Below the pieces are notes generated by a model. The model saw only the letters and a list, made by a program, of their open reading frames with translations. It ran no database searches and was not told the DNA's origin. From Planctomycetota bacterium (GTDB lineage: Bacteria; Planctomycetota; UBA1135; UBA2386), in NCBI GenBank assembly GCA_016794565.1, contig JAEUHQ010000154.1:1-64000 (forward strand): a stretch of 64,000 nt of DNA, in the 5' to 3' direction. Positions 20,272 through 28,793 of the stretch are shown piece by piece (position 1 is the first letter of the stretch; each line of letters begins with the position of its first letter). The position numbers and the translations under genes are program-made.

Positions 20272-22359
20272 TCAGCGGAACAGCGGCAGCGCGATGAGCG
20301 ACGCGATCGTCATCAGCTTCATCAGGATGTTGATCGACGGACCGGCGGTGTCCTTGAACGGATCGCCGACCGTGTCGCCGGTCACCGCGGCCTTGTGCGT
20401 GTCACTGCCCTTGCCGCCGAGGTGGCCCGCTTCGATGTACTTCTTCGCGTTGTCCCACGCGCCGCCGGCGTTCGCCATGAAGAGCGCCATCATCACGCCC
20501 GCTGCCGTCGACCCGCCGAGCAGGCCGCCGACCGCTTCCTTGCCGAAGATCATGCCCATGGCGACCGGCGCCAGCACGGCGAGCAGGCCGGGCACGACCA
20601 TCTCGCGCAGTGCGCCTTCGGTCGAGATCGCGACGCAGCGGGCGTAGTCGGCCTCGCCGCCGGTGCCGTCCTTCAGGCCCTTGATCTCGCGGAACTGGCG
20701 GCGGACTTCTTCGACCATCGCGTTCGCGGCCTTGCCGACGGCCTTCATCGCCATCGAGCTGAACACGAACGGCAGCATCGCGCCGACCAGGAGGCCCATC
20801 ACGACGTTGGCGTCGTCGAGACCGAGTTGCACTCCCGCCGCGACCTTGTAGGCGGAGAACAGCGCGAGCGCGGTGAGCGCGGCCGAGCCGATCGCGAAGC
20901 CCTTGCCGATGGCAGCGGTGGTGTTGCCGGTCGCGTCGAGCGAGTCCGTGCGCTTCCTGACCTCGGGCGGCTGGTGCGACATCTCGGCGAGACCGCCGGC
21001 GTTGTCGGCGACCGGGCCGTAGGCGTCGACGCCGAGCGAGATGCCGAGCGTGCTCAGCATGCCGACCGCCGCCACGCAGATGCCGTACATCCCCGCGAAG
21101 TGGTTGCACAGGAAGATCGCGAGCGCGATCAGGAGCGTCGGGATCCACGTCGACGCCATGCCGGTCGCGAGGCCGTAGATGATGTTCGTCGCCGCGCCCG
21201 TCTGCGACTGCTGCGCGATCGTCTGCGCCGGCGCCATCTTCTCCGACGTGTAGTACTCGGTCACCTTGCCGATCAGAACGCCGGCGACGAGGCCGATCAC
21301 CACCGACAGGTACACGGCCCAGTGCGACACGACCCGCGCCGACCCGAGGTCGTGCAGGGGCTGCGGCTTCACCAGCAGCGTGACGAACGCGGCGCCGAGG
21401 ATCAGGAACGCCGACGCCGCGATCAGGCCGCCGAACAGCGCCGACGACAACTTGCTCTCGTCGTCCGCCTTGACCCGGAACGTGCCGAGGAAGCTCGCGA
21501 TCACGCCGACCGCGGACAGCACCACCGGGTAGACGAGCAGCGACGAGAGCGCCGATGCGGACTCTTCGGCGCCGAGGCCGCCGGGCACGAGGCTCCAGCC
21601 GATGATGGCCGTCGAGATGATCGCGCCGACGTAGCTCTCGAAGAGGTCGGCGCCCATGCCGGCGACGTCGCCGACGTTGTCACCGACGTTGTCCGCGATG
21701 ACCGCCGGGTTGCGCGGATCGTCCTCGGGGATGCCGGCTTCGACCTTGCCGACGAGGTCGCCGCCGACGTCGGCCGCCTTCGTGTAGATGCCGCCGCCGA
21801 CGCGCGCGAACAGCGCGATCGAGCTCGCGCCGAAGCTGAAGCCGAGCACGTAGTTCATGAAGTTCGTGCCGGCGGGATTCAGGTCGCCCTTGTAGATCAG
21901 CATCAGGACCGTGATGCCGAGCAGGCCGAGGCCGACGACCGTCATCCCCATGACGGTGCCCGACTTGAACGCGATGTCGAGAGCGCCCCCGAGGCTCGTC
22001 TTCGCAGCCTGGGTCGTGCGCACCGCGGCGCGCGTCGCGCAGTGCATGCCGAAGTAGCCGGCGCCGGCCGACGCGGTCGATCCGAGCAGGAATGCCACCG
22101 CGGTCTTCACGCCGAGGAACTGGTCCTTGCCGTTGTCCGGTCCGAGGCACAGCAGCACGAACACCACCGCGACGAACACCGCCAGCCACTTGTACTCCGC
22201 GTGCAGGAACGCTCGTCCGCCCTGCTGAACGGCGGCCGCGATCTTCTGCATCGTGGCGTCGCCCTGGTCCTTCTGCATGATCTGCTTGAACAGGTGCACG
22301 GCGTACGCGATGCCGGCACAGGCGATGAGCAGGGAGAGAATGTTCCAGAGTACGTACAT
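20272..22359 (-). CDS. hppA: Membrane-bound ion-pumping pyrophosphatase (K+-dependent type)
   Basis: 695 aa with about 16 membrane helices, starting MYVLWNILSL at ATG 22359. It hydrolyses pyrophosphate and pumps H+ or Na+. The catalytic loop DDPRNPAVIADNVGDNVGD with GADLFESY is intact, and a second acidic loop (GDTVGDPFKDTAGPS) lies near the C-terminus. In the K+-site motif the sequence is GNTTAAIGKG: Ala and Gly at the positions that are Lys and Thr in K+-independent enzymes, so it should be K+-dependent. Whether it pumps H+ or Na+ cannot be decided here. TATCGT 52 bases upstream is a candidate -10. A strong terminator follows. Confidence 0.96.
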   Translation of the reverse strand: MYVLWNILSLLIACAGIAYAVHLFKQIMQKDQGDATMQKIAAAVQQGGRAFLHAEYKWLAVFVAVVFVLLCLGPDNGKDQFLGVKTAVAFLLGSTASAGAGYFGMHCATRAAVRTTQAAKTSLGGALDIAFKSGTVMGMTVVGLGLLGITVLMLIYKGDLNPAGTNFMNYVLGFSFGASSIALFARVGGGIYTKAADVGGDLVGKVEAGIPEDDPRNPAVIADNVGDNVGDVAGMGADLFESYVGAIISTAIIGWSLVPGGLGAEESASALSSLLVYPVVLSAVGVIASFLGTFRVKADDESKLSSALFGGLIAASAFLILGAAFVTLLVKPQPLHDLGSARVVSHWAVYLSVVIGLVAGVLIGKVTEYYTSEKMAPAQTIAQQSQTGAATNIIYGLATGMASTWIPTLLIALAIFLCNHFAGMYGICVAAVGMLSTLGISLGVDAYGPVADNAGGLAEMSHQPPEVRKRTDSLDATGNTTAAIGKGFAIGSAALTALALFSAYKVAAGVQLGLDDANVVMGLLVGAMLPFVFSSMAMKAVGKAANAMVEEVRRQFREIKGLKDGTGGEADYARCVAISTEGALREMVVPGLLAVLAPVAMGMIFGKEAVGGLLGGSTAAGVMMALFMANAGGAWDNAKKYIEAGHLGGKGSDTHKAAVTGDTVGDPFKDTAGPSINILMKLMTIASLIALPLFR

Positions 22360-22456
22360 GGGGGTCGTTTTCGCCGGCGAGCGAAGCCTGGCGCTCGAAA
22401 AGGGCGCGGCACGATAGCCGGGCCGGCGCCGTGGGGGCAAGCAAGACTGCCGGCGA

Positions 22457-23194
22457 TCAAGCGCGCGATTCGTCCGCCGGCGTTTCCGGCGCGGCGGGCG
22501 GCTCGGGCGGCGCTGCGAGCGGATCGTCGGCGGTCTGGATCGGGCGCTGCGGCTCGACGAACGACTCGCCGGGGCGCGCCTGCATGAGCCGCGTTCGCCG
22601 GCGCCGCCACAGCCAGTACCAGAGGCCGAGCACCACGGCGCCGCCGAGGGCGCCCCACAGGATCCCGCGCTCGACCCGGCGCGCGGTCTCGACGACGTGC
22701 TCGATGAACGCCGCGCTGTGGAACCCGAGCAGCGTGAGCGACGGGACGATCAACGCGATGCCGAGTCCGTCGAGGAGCAGGAAGCGGCGCCACGGCATCT
22801 TCATCGTGCCCGCCGTGAAGAACGCCACCATGCGCAAGCCCGCGAGGAAGCGAGCGATCAGGATCACGTAGTCGCCGCGCCGACGGAACCAGCGGTCGAA
22901 GGTGGCGAGGCGCTGCTTCGTGATCACCAGCCGCAGCCAGCGGAGCCGGAGAAGCCGCACACCGAACACGCGGCCGAGCACGTACGGCAGCAGGTCGCCG
23001 CCGAGGATCGCCGCCGCCGACCAGCCCATCATGACCGGCAGCGACACCGTGTCCGGGAACTTCGCGCAGAGGTACCCCGCGGCGAGCAGCACCAGTTCTT
23101 CCGGCAGCGGCATGCCCATGCCGCACAGCAGGAACACGATCACCGCCCCGAGGTACGGGTTGTTCTGCAGCGCGGCGACGATCTGGTCGAACAT
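22457..23194 (-). CDS. DedA/VTT-domain membrane protein
   Basis: 245 aa. The DedA landmarks are present: an early MGMPLPEELVLLAAGYL segment, GDLLPYVLGRVFG, and the RFLAGLR...GTMKMPWRRFL arginine motif. DedA proteins act as lipid scramblases or undecaprenyl-phosphate flippases and need the membrane potential. A 45-residue Pro/Glu-rich cytoplasmic tail follows the last helix and is longer than usual. Last gene of a four-gene operon, 6 bases after its neighbour. Confidence 0.9.
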   Translation of the reverse strand: MFDQIVAALQNNPYLGAVIVFLLCGMGMPLPEELVLLAAGYLCAKFPDTVSLPVMMGWSAAAILGGDLLPYVLGRVFGVRLLRLRWLRLVITKQRLATFDRWFRRRGDYVILIARFLAGLRMVAFFTAGTMKMPWRRFLLLDGLGIALIVPSLTLLGFHSAAFIEHVVETARRVERGILWGALGGAVVLGLWYWLWRRRRTRLMQARPGESFVEPQRPIQTADDPLAAPPEPPAAPETPADESRA

Positions 23195-23200
23195 GGCCCG

Positions 23201-23983
23201 TCAGCGGAGGAAGGGGAGGAGCGGGGCCATTCGCGGGTCGGCGCGCACTGCGCCGAGGTCGACGCCGTGTTCCCCGCGCAGGTGGCGGCGCACCTCGTCG
23301 AGCCGGGCCGCCCATTCGGCGGCGAGGTCGTGTTCGCGGACGTCGGCGGCGCGCGCGATCGCGGTGTCGAGGACGAGGATGGCCCGCGGGCGATCGCCGG
23401 CCGCGAGCAGTCCCGCGGCGAGGCGCGGCAGGAAGAACGTGCGCTGCTCGCGGATCGACGCGCTCGGCCGCAGCCGTTCGGCGGCGTCGAGGTAGCGATC
23501 CGCGATCGCGGCCGAACCGCCCTCGGGCGCCAGCACGGTTTCGAGGGCGGGTTCCTGCATCGCGGCGGCCTCGGGCAGGAACGCCATCGCCTGCAGGAGT
23601 TCGATCTCGCGCGGGCCTGCCGATCGCCGCGCATCCTCGAGCCACGCGAGCGCGGTCCGCAGGCGGCGCAGGGCCGACCGCGCGCGTTCGTCCGGCGAAG
23701 TGCCGCGCTCGGTCGCGTCGAGCACGTGCCTGTACGCGAACACGGCATGACCGTCGGTCCAGGTGGGCAGGAGCTGCAGCACCTGCTGTCCGCGAGCGAA
23801 CGCCTCCGCCGGTTCGCCGGCCCGCGCTGCCTCGTCGTGCGCTGCCCAGGCGAGCGGCAGCAGGATCGGGCGCGCGAGCCAGGCACCGAACTCCCGCAGG
23901 TTCGCCCACGTCGGCGGCACGAGCGCCGGCGCGGCTGCGGCCAGCACGACGGCCGCCGTGCGCAGCAGCACGCGAGCGGTCAT
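23201..23983 (-). CDS. Unknown helical protein with N-terminal membrane segment
   Basis: 260 aa from ATG 23983. An N-terminal hydrophobic stretch (VLLRTAAVVLAAAAPALV) is a signal anchor or signal peptide. The rest is Ala/Leu/Arg-rich helix pairs with a TPR-like look (EAFARGQQVLQLLPTW, RALRRLRTALAWLE and RPRAILVLDTAIARA), but no family is recognisable. Its start overlaps the stop of the permease gene by four bases, so it belongs to the ABC operon, perhaps as an accessory subunit. Function unknown. Confidence 0.65.
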   Translation of the reverse strand: MTARVLLRTAAVVLAAAAPALVPPTWANLREFGAWLARPILLPLAWAAHDEAARAGEPAEAFARGQQVLQLLPTWTDGHAVFAYRHVLDATERGTSPDERARSALRRLRTALAWLEDARRSAGPREIELLQAMAFLPEAAAMQEPALETVLAPEGGSAAIADRYLDAAERLRPSASIREQRTFFLPRLAAGLLAAGDRPRAILVLDTAIARAADVREHDLAAEWAARLDEVRRHLRGEHGVDLGAVRADPRMAPLLPFLR

Positions 23984-25020
23984 CGGCGCGGAAACCGGGA
24001 CGTCGACATGGCGAGGATCATCGCCGTGGACCCGGCGGCGAGGAAAGGGAGAGTCGACGGGAAGAGTCCCGCGGTGAGGAGCCAGCGCCCGCGCATCAGT
24101 TCGCGCAGTGCGTCGCCGGCCGGGCCCACACCGCCGAACGACTGTACGAAGAGCAGCACACCCGTGACCCCGAGCACGGTCGGGAGCGCCGCTGACACGC
24201 CGCACAGGCATGCGAACGCGAGAGCCACGAACGTCGGCACGCACCACACCACAGCGGCGAGGATCGCGTTCGTGCAGGTCCAGTGCACCGGCGGCCCGAC
24301 TGCCACGACGCTGCCGCGCGGGAAGAAGAGCGGCACGTTGCCCGCAGCAGCTTCGATGCGGATCGCGCCGATCGGGCGGGATGCCACCGCGATGCGCAGC
24401 AACTGACCGCTCTGGTCGACCGCGAGCGTCGCCGGGTCCGCGAGCGGGACGTCGTCACCGTCGGCGAAGACGCGGAGCGTCGTCGCGTGCAGCGATCCGC
24501 TCGGAGGTCCCGCAAGGGGCCGCACGTGCAGTTCGACCGCGGGCACCGGCGTCGCGACGGTGAAGCGCACGGCCGCTCCTTCCGTCAGCAGCGCGTCGGA
24601 ACCCGGTTCGAAGGCGACCTGCGCCGCCGCCGCCGCGGGACCGCCGAGGATCGGCGTCAGCACCAGCAGCACGGGCGCGGTGAGCATGAACTGCGCGACG
24701 AGCGCGGCCCCGACGACGGCGCCGCGGCCGGCGAGCGGCCCCGGTTGCAGCCGCACGATCCATGCGTCTCCCGGTCGTCGCGCCGCGAACACCGGCCAGA
24801 AGGCGGCCGCCACGAATGCGCACACCACGGCGGTCACGAACAGCGGGAGCTGCAGCCATGGCGTGTTCGCGGCCGGGGCCACGGCATCGGCGGCGACCGG
24901 AGGCGCGAACCAGCGGCTCGCCGCGATTCCGGCGAGGCCGCTCGCGAGGGCTGGCACGAACGCGGCGGACAGGCACCGCCGCAATGCGAGAGCGAACGGG
25001 GATCGTGGCACTCGGGTCAT
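23980..25020 (-). CDS. Probable ABC-2-type permease with large external domain
   Basis: 346 aa from ATG 25020, which overlaps the stop of the ATPase gene (ATGA). Six membrane helices are visible: three in residues 10-130 and three in 255-335. Between them about 110 residues form a beta-rich soluble domain (LLTEGAAVRFTVATPVPAVELHVRPL region). Position directly after an ABC ATPase, and three-plus-three helix layout, suggest the permease of an export or ABC-2 system. The family could not be named, and the external domain is not one I recognise. Confidence 0.65.
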   Translation of the reverse strand: MTRVPRSPFALALRRCLSAAFVPALASGLAGIAASRWFAPPVAADAVAPAANTPWLQLPLFVTAVVCAFVAAAFWPVFAARRPGDAWIVRLQPGPLAGRGAVVGAALVAQFMLTAPVLLVLTPILGGPAAAAAQVAFEPGSDALLTEGAAVRFTVATPVPAVELHVRPLAGPPSGSLHATTLRVFADGDDVPLADPATLAVDQSGQLLRIAVASRPIGAIRIEAAAGNVPLFFPRGSVVAVGPPVHWTCTNAILAAVVWCVPTFVALAFACLCGVSAALPTVLGVTGVLLFVQSFGGVGPAGDALRELMRGRWLLTAGLFPSTLPFLAAGSTAMILAMSTSRFPRR

Positions 25021-25874
25021 CCGCGGTGCGGTTCGCCGGCCGATCCGGCGAGGCGGCGGAAGAGCGCGAACAGATGACTGCGTCGCCGTTCGACGCCGAG
25101 CACTTCGCCGCCGCGGGACTTCGCAAGGTCGGCGAGCGCATGCATCGCGGCGGCGTCGAGGCCTTTCACCACGAGCGAACACGCGTCGGTGCCGAGCAGC
25201 TCGTCGAGCGAGCCGCGCGCGCACAGTCGCCCGCCGTGGAGCACGACCACTTCGTCGCAGATCTCCTCCACCTCGGACAGATGGTGCGAGGCCATCAGGA
25301 CCGTGGTGCCCGCCGCGGCACGCTCGCGCAGGATCTGGATCACTTCCGCGCTCCCGAAGGGATCGAGGCCCGACGTGGGTTCGTCGAGGAGCAGCACCTC
25401 GGGATCGCCGATCAGGACGGCAGCCAGCGCGAGCCGCTTCTGCATGCCGGTGCTGAACGTGCGGACCCAGCGTTTGCCGGCGTGGCGCAGGTCGAGGCGT
25501 TCGAGCCAGCGCGCCGCGCGTTCGTCGCTGTCGCGGTTGTCGAGGCCGATCGAGGCGCCCACCCACGCGAGGAACTCCGGTGCCGAGAGCACGCCGATCG
25601 GCAGCGGACCTTCGGGCTGGTAGGCGGCGCGGCGGCGCAGAGGTCTTGCCGTCGGCGGCAGGCCGAGCACGGTCGCGGTGCCCGACGTCGGCGGCTGAAG
25701 GCCGGCGAGAACGCGCAGCAACGTCGTCTTGCCGGAGCCGTTGGGGCCGAGCACGCCGACCACGCGACCGGCCGGGATCTCGAGGTCGAGCTCCGCCAGC
25801 GCCTCGAGTCCGCGCTTCCTCCCGCGACCCGGGAACGTGACCGCGAGGCGCTGCGCGGAGATCGCGGTGACCAT
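25017..25874 (-). CDS. ABC transporter ATP-binding protein (CcmA/ABC-2 type)
   Basis: 285 aa. Walker A is GPNGSGKTT, the signature is FSTGMQKRLALAA, Walker B LLLDEPTSGLD and the switch His is in ASHH. The FSTGMQKR signature and short C-terminal extension (about 215-285) are typical for ABC-2 exporters. It leads an operon with the permease, the helical protein and DedA. TACCAT (25889-25884 on this strand) lies 9 bases before the ATG and shares bases with a TATCCT on the other strand for the FHA gene. Confidence 0.92.
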   Translation of the reverse strand: MVTAISAQRLAVTFPGRGRKRGLEALAELDLEIPAGRVVGVLGPNGSGKTTLLRVLAGLQPPTSGTATVLGLPPTARPLRRRAAYQPEGPLPIGVLSAPEFLAWVGASIGLDNRDSDERAARWLERLDLRHAGKRWVRTFSTGMQKRLALAAVLIGDPEVLLLDEPTSGLDPFGSAEVIQILRERAAAGTTVLMASHHLSEVEEICDEVVVLHGGRLCARGSLDELLGTDACSLVVKGLDAAAMHALADLAKSRGGEVLGVERRRSHLFALFRRLAGSAGEPHRG

Positions 25875-25883
25875 GCGGGCGCG

Positions 25884-25893
25884 ATGGTATCCT
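25884..25893. promoter_or_regulatory. Overlapping divergent -10 boxes (ATGGTATCCT)
   Basis: On the plus strand TATCCT (25888-25893) faces the FHA gene; on the minus strand TACCAT (25889-25884) faces the ABC operon. The two hexamers share the central TA, so both promoters cannot be melted in full independence. Confidence 0.45.
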
Positions 25894-25942
25894 GCGCCGC
25901 TCTCCTTTCCTTCTGTGCGTCCGAGCGGCGCGGAGTGGTTCG

Positions 25943-26728
25943 TTGACAGGGTACCTGCAGTTGATGGATGGGCGCGTCGTGCCGGTGCGCGACGGCATCG
26001 TCATCGGACGCGTCGCCGGCTGTGACTGTGTCATCGACGATCCGAAGGCGTCGCGCCGGCATGCGCGCGTCGTCGTGGAAGCCGGAGTCGTCGAGATCGA
26101 GGACCTCGAGAGCAGCAACGGCACGATGCTGAACGGCAAGCCCGTGACGCGGCGCCTGATGCGCGCCGGCGACGAGGTGCAGATCGGCAAGACGGTGATC
26201 GTCTATCGCGAAGGGGCGCCGCCCGGCGCCGCGGCGAACGCACCCGGGAAGGGTGCCGTCGCTGCGCCGAGTTCGTCGTTGCTCGACGACGGCGACGATC
26301 TCTTCGCGGACACCGAACCGGCGATCGCGAAGCCCGTGGTGACTTCTCCGGCAGCGCCTCCTCCCGCCGCTCCGGCGCCGCCGGTGGTGTCGGCTCCGAG
26401 TGTTCCGCGGGCCGTCGCGCCGCCCTTGCCGCCGCCGCGAAGCGCCACTCCGCCGCCTGCACCGAGCGTCGTCGAGTTCGCGGACGAGGTCGTCGAGGTG
26501 CGCAAGGCCGAGCCTCCGGCGGCGAAGGCCGCTGCGAGCGCCCCGACCGGACCGCAGATCGTCGCGACGGGCTCGCGCGTGCTGCAGTTCCAGAAGCACG
26601 CGGGCAAGGGCGGACTTCTCGGCGACGACATGGGCCAGATGAGCGTCGGCATGCGTTCGCTCCTCTTCGCCGGCGTGCTGCTGCTCGGCGGCGCGATCGT
26701 GTTCGGCATCGTGCACTTCGTCCGCTGA
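25943..26728 (+). CDS. Tail-anchored FHA-domain protein
   Basis: 261 aa from TTG 25943, with GGAG 7 bases upstream. The first 92 residues are a forkhead-associated domain: GRVAGCDCVIDD, the SRRHARV phospho-binding loop and SSNGTMLNG. It should bind phosphothreonine. A 135-residue Pro/Ala-rich disordered linker with acidic patches (DDGDDLFAD) follows, then one hydrophobic helix at the very end (LLFAGVLLLGGAIVFGIVHF). The layout places the FHA domain in the cytoplasm near the membrane. The next in-frame ATG (25964) would cut the first beta-strand, so TTG is preferred. No kinase gene is adjacent. Confidence 0.85.
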   Translation: MTGYLQLMDGRVVPVRDGIVIGRVAGCDCVIDDPKASRRHARVVVEAGVVEIEDLESSNGTMLNGKPVTRRLMRAGDEVQIGKTVIVYREGAPPGAAANAPGKGAVAAPSSSLLDDGDDLFADTEPAIAKPVVTSPAAPPPAAPAPPVVSAPSVPRAVAPPLPPPRSATPPPAPSVVEFADEVVEVRKAEPPAAKAAASAPTGPQIVATGSRVLQFQKHAGKGGLLGDDMGQMSVGMRSLLFAGVLLLGGAIVFGIVHFVR

Positions 26729-26745
26729 GATCGACCGGCGCCGCG

Positions 26746-27813
26746 TCAGCGCCCCGCGGCATGTGCTTCGCGCCACACGGCGACGAGGCGCTGTGCCGCG
26801 ACGTCCCAGGAGAACGCCGCGGCGCGGGCGCGGCGGCGTTCGCGCGCAGGTTCGTCGTCGGGCGGCAGGCTCGTGAGCGCGGTTGCCCACGCATCGACGT
26901 CGTCGGGCGGCAGCAGAGTGCCCGCGTCGCCCAGCACTTCGGGCAAGGCCGCGGCGGCGCTCGCGAGCACCGGGCGGCCGTGCGCGAGGCCCTCGAGTGC
27001 GCACAGGCCGAAGCCTTCGTGCCGCGACGGAACCACGACCGCGTGTGCGTTCGCGTACAAGACGGCGAGTTCCGCGTCGTCGACTTCGCCGAGCCGGCGC
27101 ACGTCGTCCCGGACGCCGAGTCGCGCGGCGAGCCGATCGAGGCGGCGGCCCGAGCCCGCGTCGCGTCCCACGAACTGGAGCAGCGGCCGTCGTTCGTTCG
27201 GCAGGCGCGCCAGGGCGCGCACGAGGACCGCGAGGTTCTTGCGCGGTTCGAGATGGCCGACGTGGAGCAGGGCCGCGCGCGGCTCGAGGCGCGGCGGCGC
27301 GGCGGGCACGGGCTCGACCCCGTTCGGGACCACGATCGCGTCGGGCCGAGCAGCGAGTCGCGCCAGTTCTCCCTTCGTCCACTCGCTCGGGACCACGACG
27401 CGCGTCGCGCGCGAACACGAAGCGCGCAGCTCGGCGCGCGCGACGAACCGCGGCCAGAGCGACAGTCCGGCCGCGCCGCGCACGTCGTGCACGAGCAGGC
27501 ACGTGGCGATTCCGACGCGCGGCAGCGGCAGGAACCCGTGGTCGAGCACCGTGGCGCCGAGTCCGCGCAGGAGAGGCGCGAGGAAGGCGCGCTCGGCGAG
27601 CACACGACGCAGCGGCGGTCCGGGCGGGATTGCGACCGCCTGCATCCGGATCCCGGCAATCTGCGGCGGGCGATGGCCTTCGCGGTGGAGCAGCGTGACC
27701 GCTTCGTTCGCCGCGAGGTGGCGCCCGACGCGCCGCAGCAGTGCGACGAGGCGGCGGTTCGCGCCCGAGGGCGGTCCCAGCAGCCAGCCCGACACGGCGA
27801 CGTGCATCGTCAT
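26746..27813 (-). CDS. Glycosyltransferase family 4
   Basis: 355 aa from ATG 27813, which overlaps the stop of the preceding GT gene (ATGA). GT-B fold: an N-terminal Rossmann half, then the GT4 donor half with HVGHLEPRKN and the E-x7-E motif in HEGFGLCALEG. The most likely donors are GDP-mannose or another NDP-hexose. Third of three overlapping GT genes, so it probably adds one sugar of a surface glycan. Convergent with the FHA gene. Confidence 0.88.
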   Translation of the reverse strand: MTMHVAVSGWLLGPPSGANRRLVALLRRVGRHLAANEAVTLLHREGHRPPQIAGIRMQAVAIPPGPPLRRVLAERAFLAPLLRGLGATVLDHGFLPLPRVGIATCLLVHDVRGAAGLSLWPRFVARAELRASCSRATRVVVPSEWTKGELARLAARPDAIVVPNGVEPVPAAPPRLEPRAALLHVGHLEPRKNLAVLVRALARLPNERRPLLQFVGRDAGSGRRLDRLAARLGVRDDVRRLGEVDDAELAVLYANAHAVVVPSRHEGFGLCALEGLAHGRPVLASAAAALPEVLGDAGTLLPPDDVDAWATALTSLPPDDEPARERRRARAAAFSWDVAAQRLVAVWREAHAAGR

Positions 27814-28793
27814 CGGTGCGCTCCGGCGACGGCGCGATGCAGTTCGCGCCAGCGTGCTGCCGTCGCCGCCGTCGACAGCTCGCGCGCGCGCGCGCGCCCG
27901 GCGGCGATCCGTTCCGGCGCGGTCGCGAGTGCCCGCACGATTCCGTCCGCGATCGCCCGCTCGTCGCGCGGGTCGACGAACGTCGCGATGCCGTCCGCGA
28001 TCTCGCGGAACGGCGGGATGTCGGAACACACGAGCGGCGCGCCGAAGGCCAGCGCCTCGAGCACCGGCATGCCGAATCCCTCGAACAGCGAGCACTGCAC
28101 CACGGCGCGGCACGTGCGCAGCAGGCGCTCCTTCTCTGCTTCGTCGACGTAGTCGTCCGGCGGGCCGACGAAGCGCAGCGGCGGCAGCGACGCGGTCTTC
28201 GCCGCGAGTTGGTGCGCCCGCGCCACGCGCACGCGGTTCTTGCGCGGGCGGTCGTCGCCGAGCGCCACGAGCGGACCCGAGCGGCTCTCGGCCGCCGTGT
28301 CGTCCGGCAGGTTCACACCGTGCGGTACGACGTGTACGACATCGGTGCGGTCCACGATGCGCAGCACGTCGTCACGCGTGAAACGCGACGGCGCGACGAT
28401 CGCGGTGGCGGCCCGCAGCGCGGCACCGGTCGCAGCGCGGCGGCGCCAGCTCGAGCGTTCGCCGCTCTCCTCGTGCAACCACGGCAGGTCGTGCGCGGTC
28501 GCGATCGTCGCGCATCGCGCTCGCAGCGGTACGGCGACGACGGAACTGTGCAAGACGTCGGCGCCGAGATCGCGCAGCAGCCGCGGCAGCACGAACTGCC
28601 GCCGCAGCGCGCCGCGCGGAGCGCCGACGATCCGCAGGCCCTCGATCGACGGACGTTCGGCGCCGTTCGGGAGCAGCAACGTGGCGGCGCCGGGAGAGAG
28701 CCGCACGTACGCAGCGAGGGCGCCGAGGAACGCGCGGCCGACGCCGGTGATCGGTGCGTCGGCGAGGCAGACGCCGTCGAAGACGACGTTCAC
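27810..28793 (-). CDS. Glycosyltransferase family 4
   Basis: 327 aa from GTG 28793, which overlaps the previous stop (GTGA). GT-B fold with LLRDLGADVLHSS in the acceptor half, ALGDDRPRKNR for the donor loop and the E-x7-E motif in FEGFGMPVLEAL. It is shorter than its neighbours by about 30 residues but keeps both halves. Middle gene of the GT trio. Confidence 0.87.
   Translation of the reverse strand: MNVVFDGVCLADAPITGVGRAFLGALAAYVRLSPGAATLLLPNGAERPSIEGLRIVGAPRGALRRQFVLPRLLRDLGADVLHSSVVAVPLRARCATIATAHDLPWLHEESGERSSWRRRAATGAALRAATAIVAPSRFTRDDVLRIVDRTDVVHVVPHGVNLPDDTAAESRSGPLVALGDDRPRKNRVRVARAHQLAAKTASLPPLRFVGPPDDYVDEAEKERLLRTCRAVVQCSLFEGFGMPVLEALAFGAPLVCSDIPPFREIADGIATFVDPRDERAIADGIVRALATAPERIAAGRARARELSTAATAARWRELHRAVAGAHR

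Noticed and set aside
27881-27896. (CG)8 dinucleotide run
   Set aside because: It lies in a glycosyltransferase coding region and encodes Arg/Ala; simple consequence of GC-rich codons.
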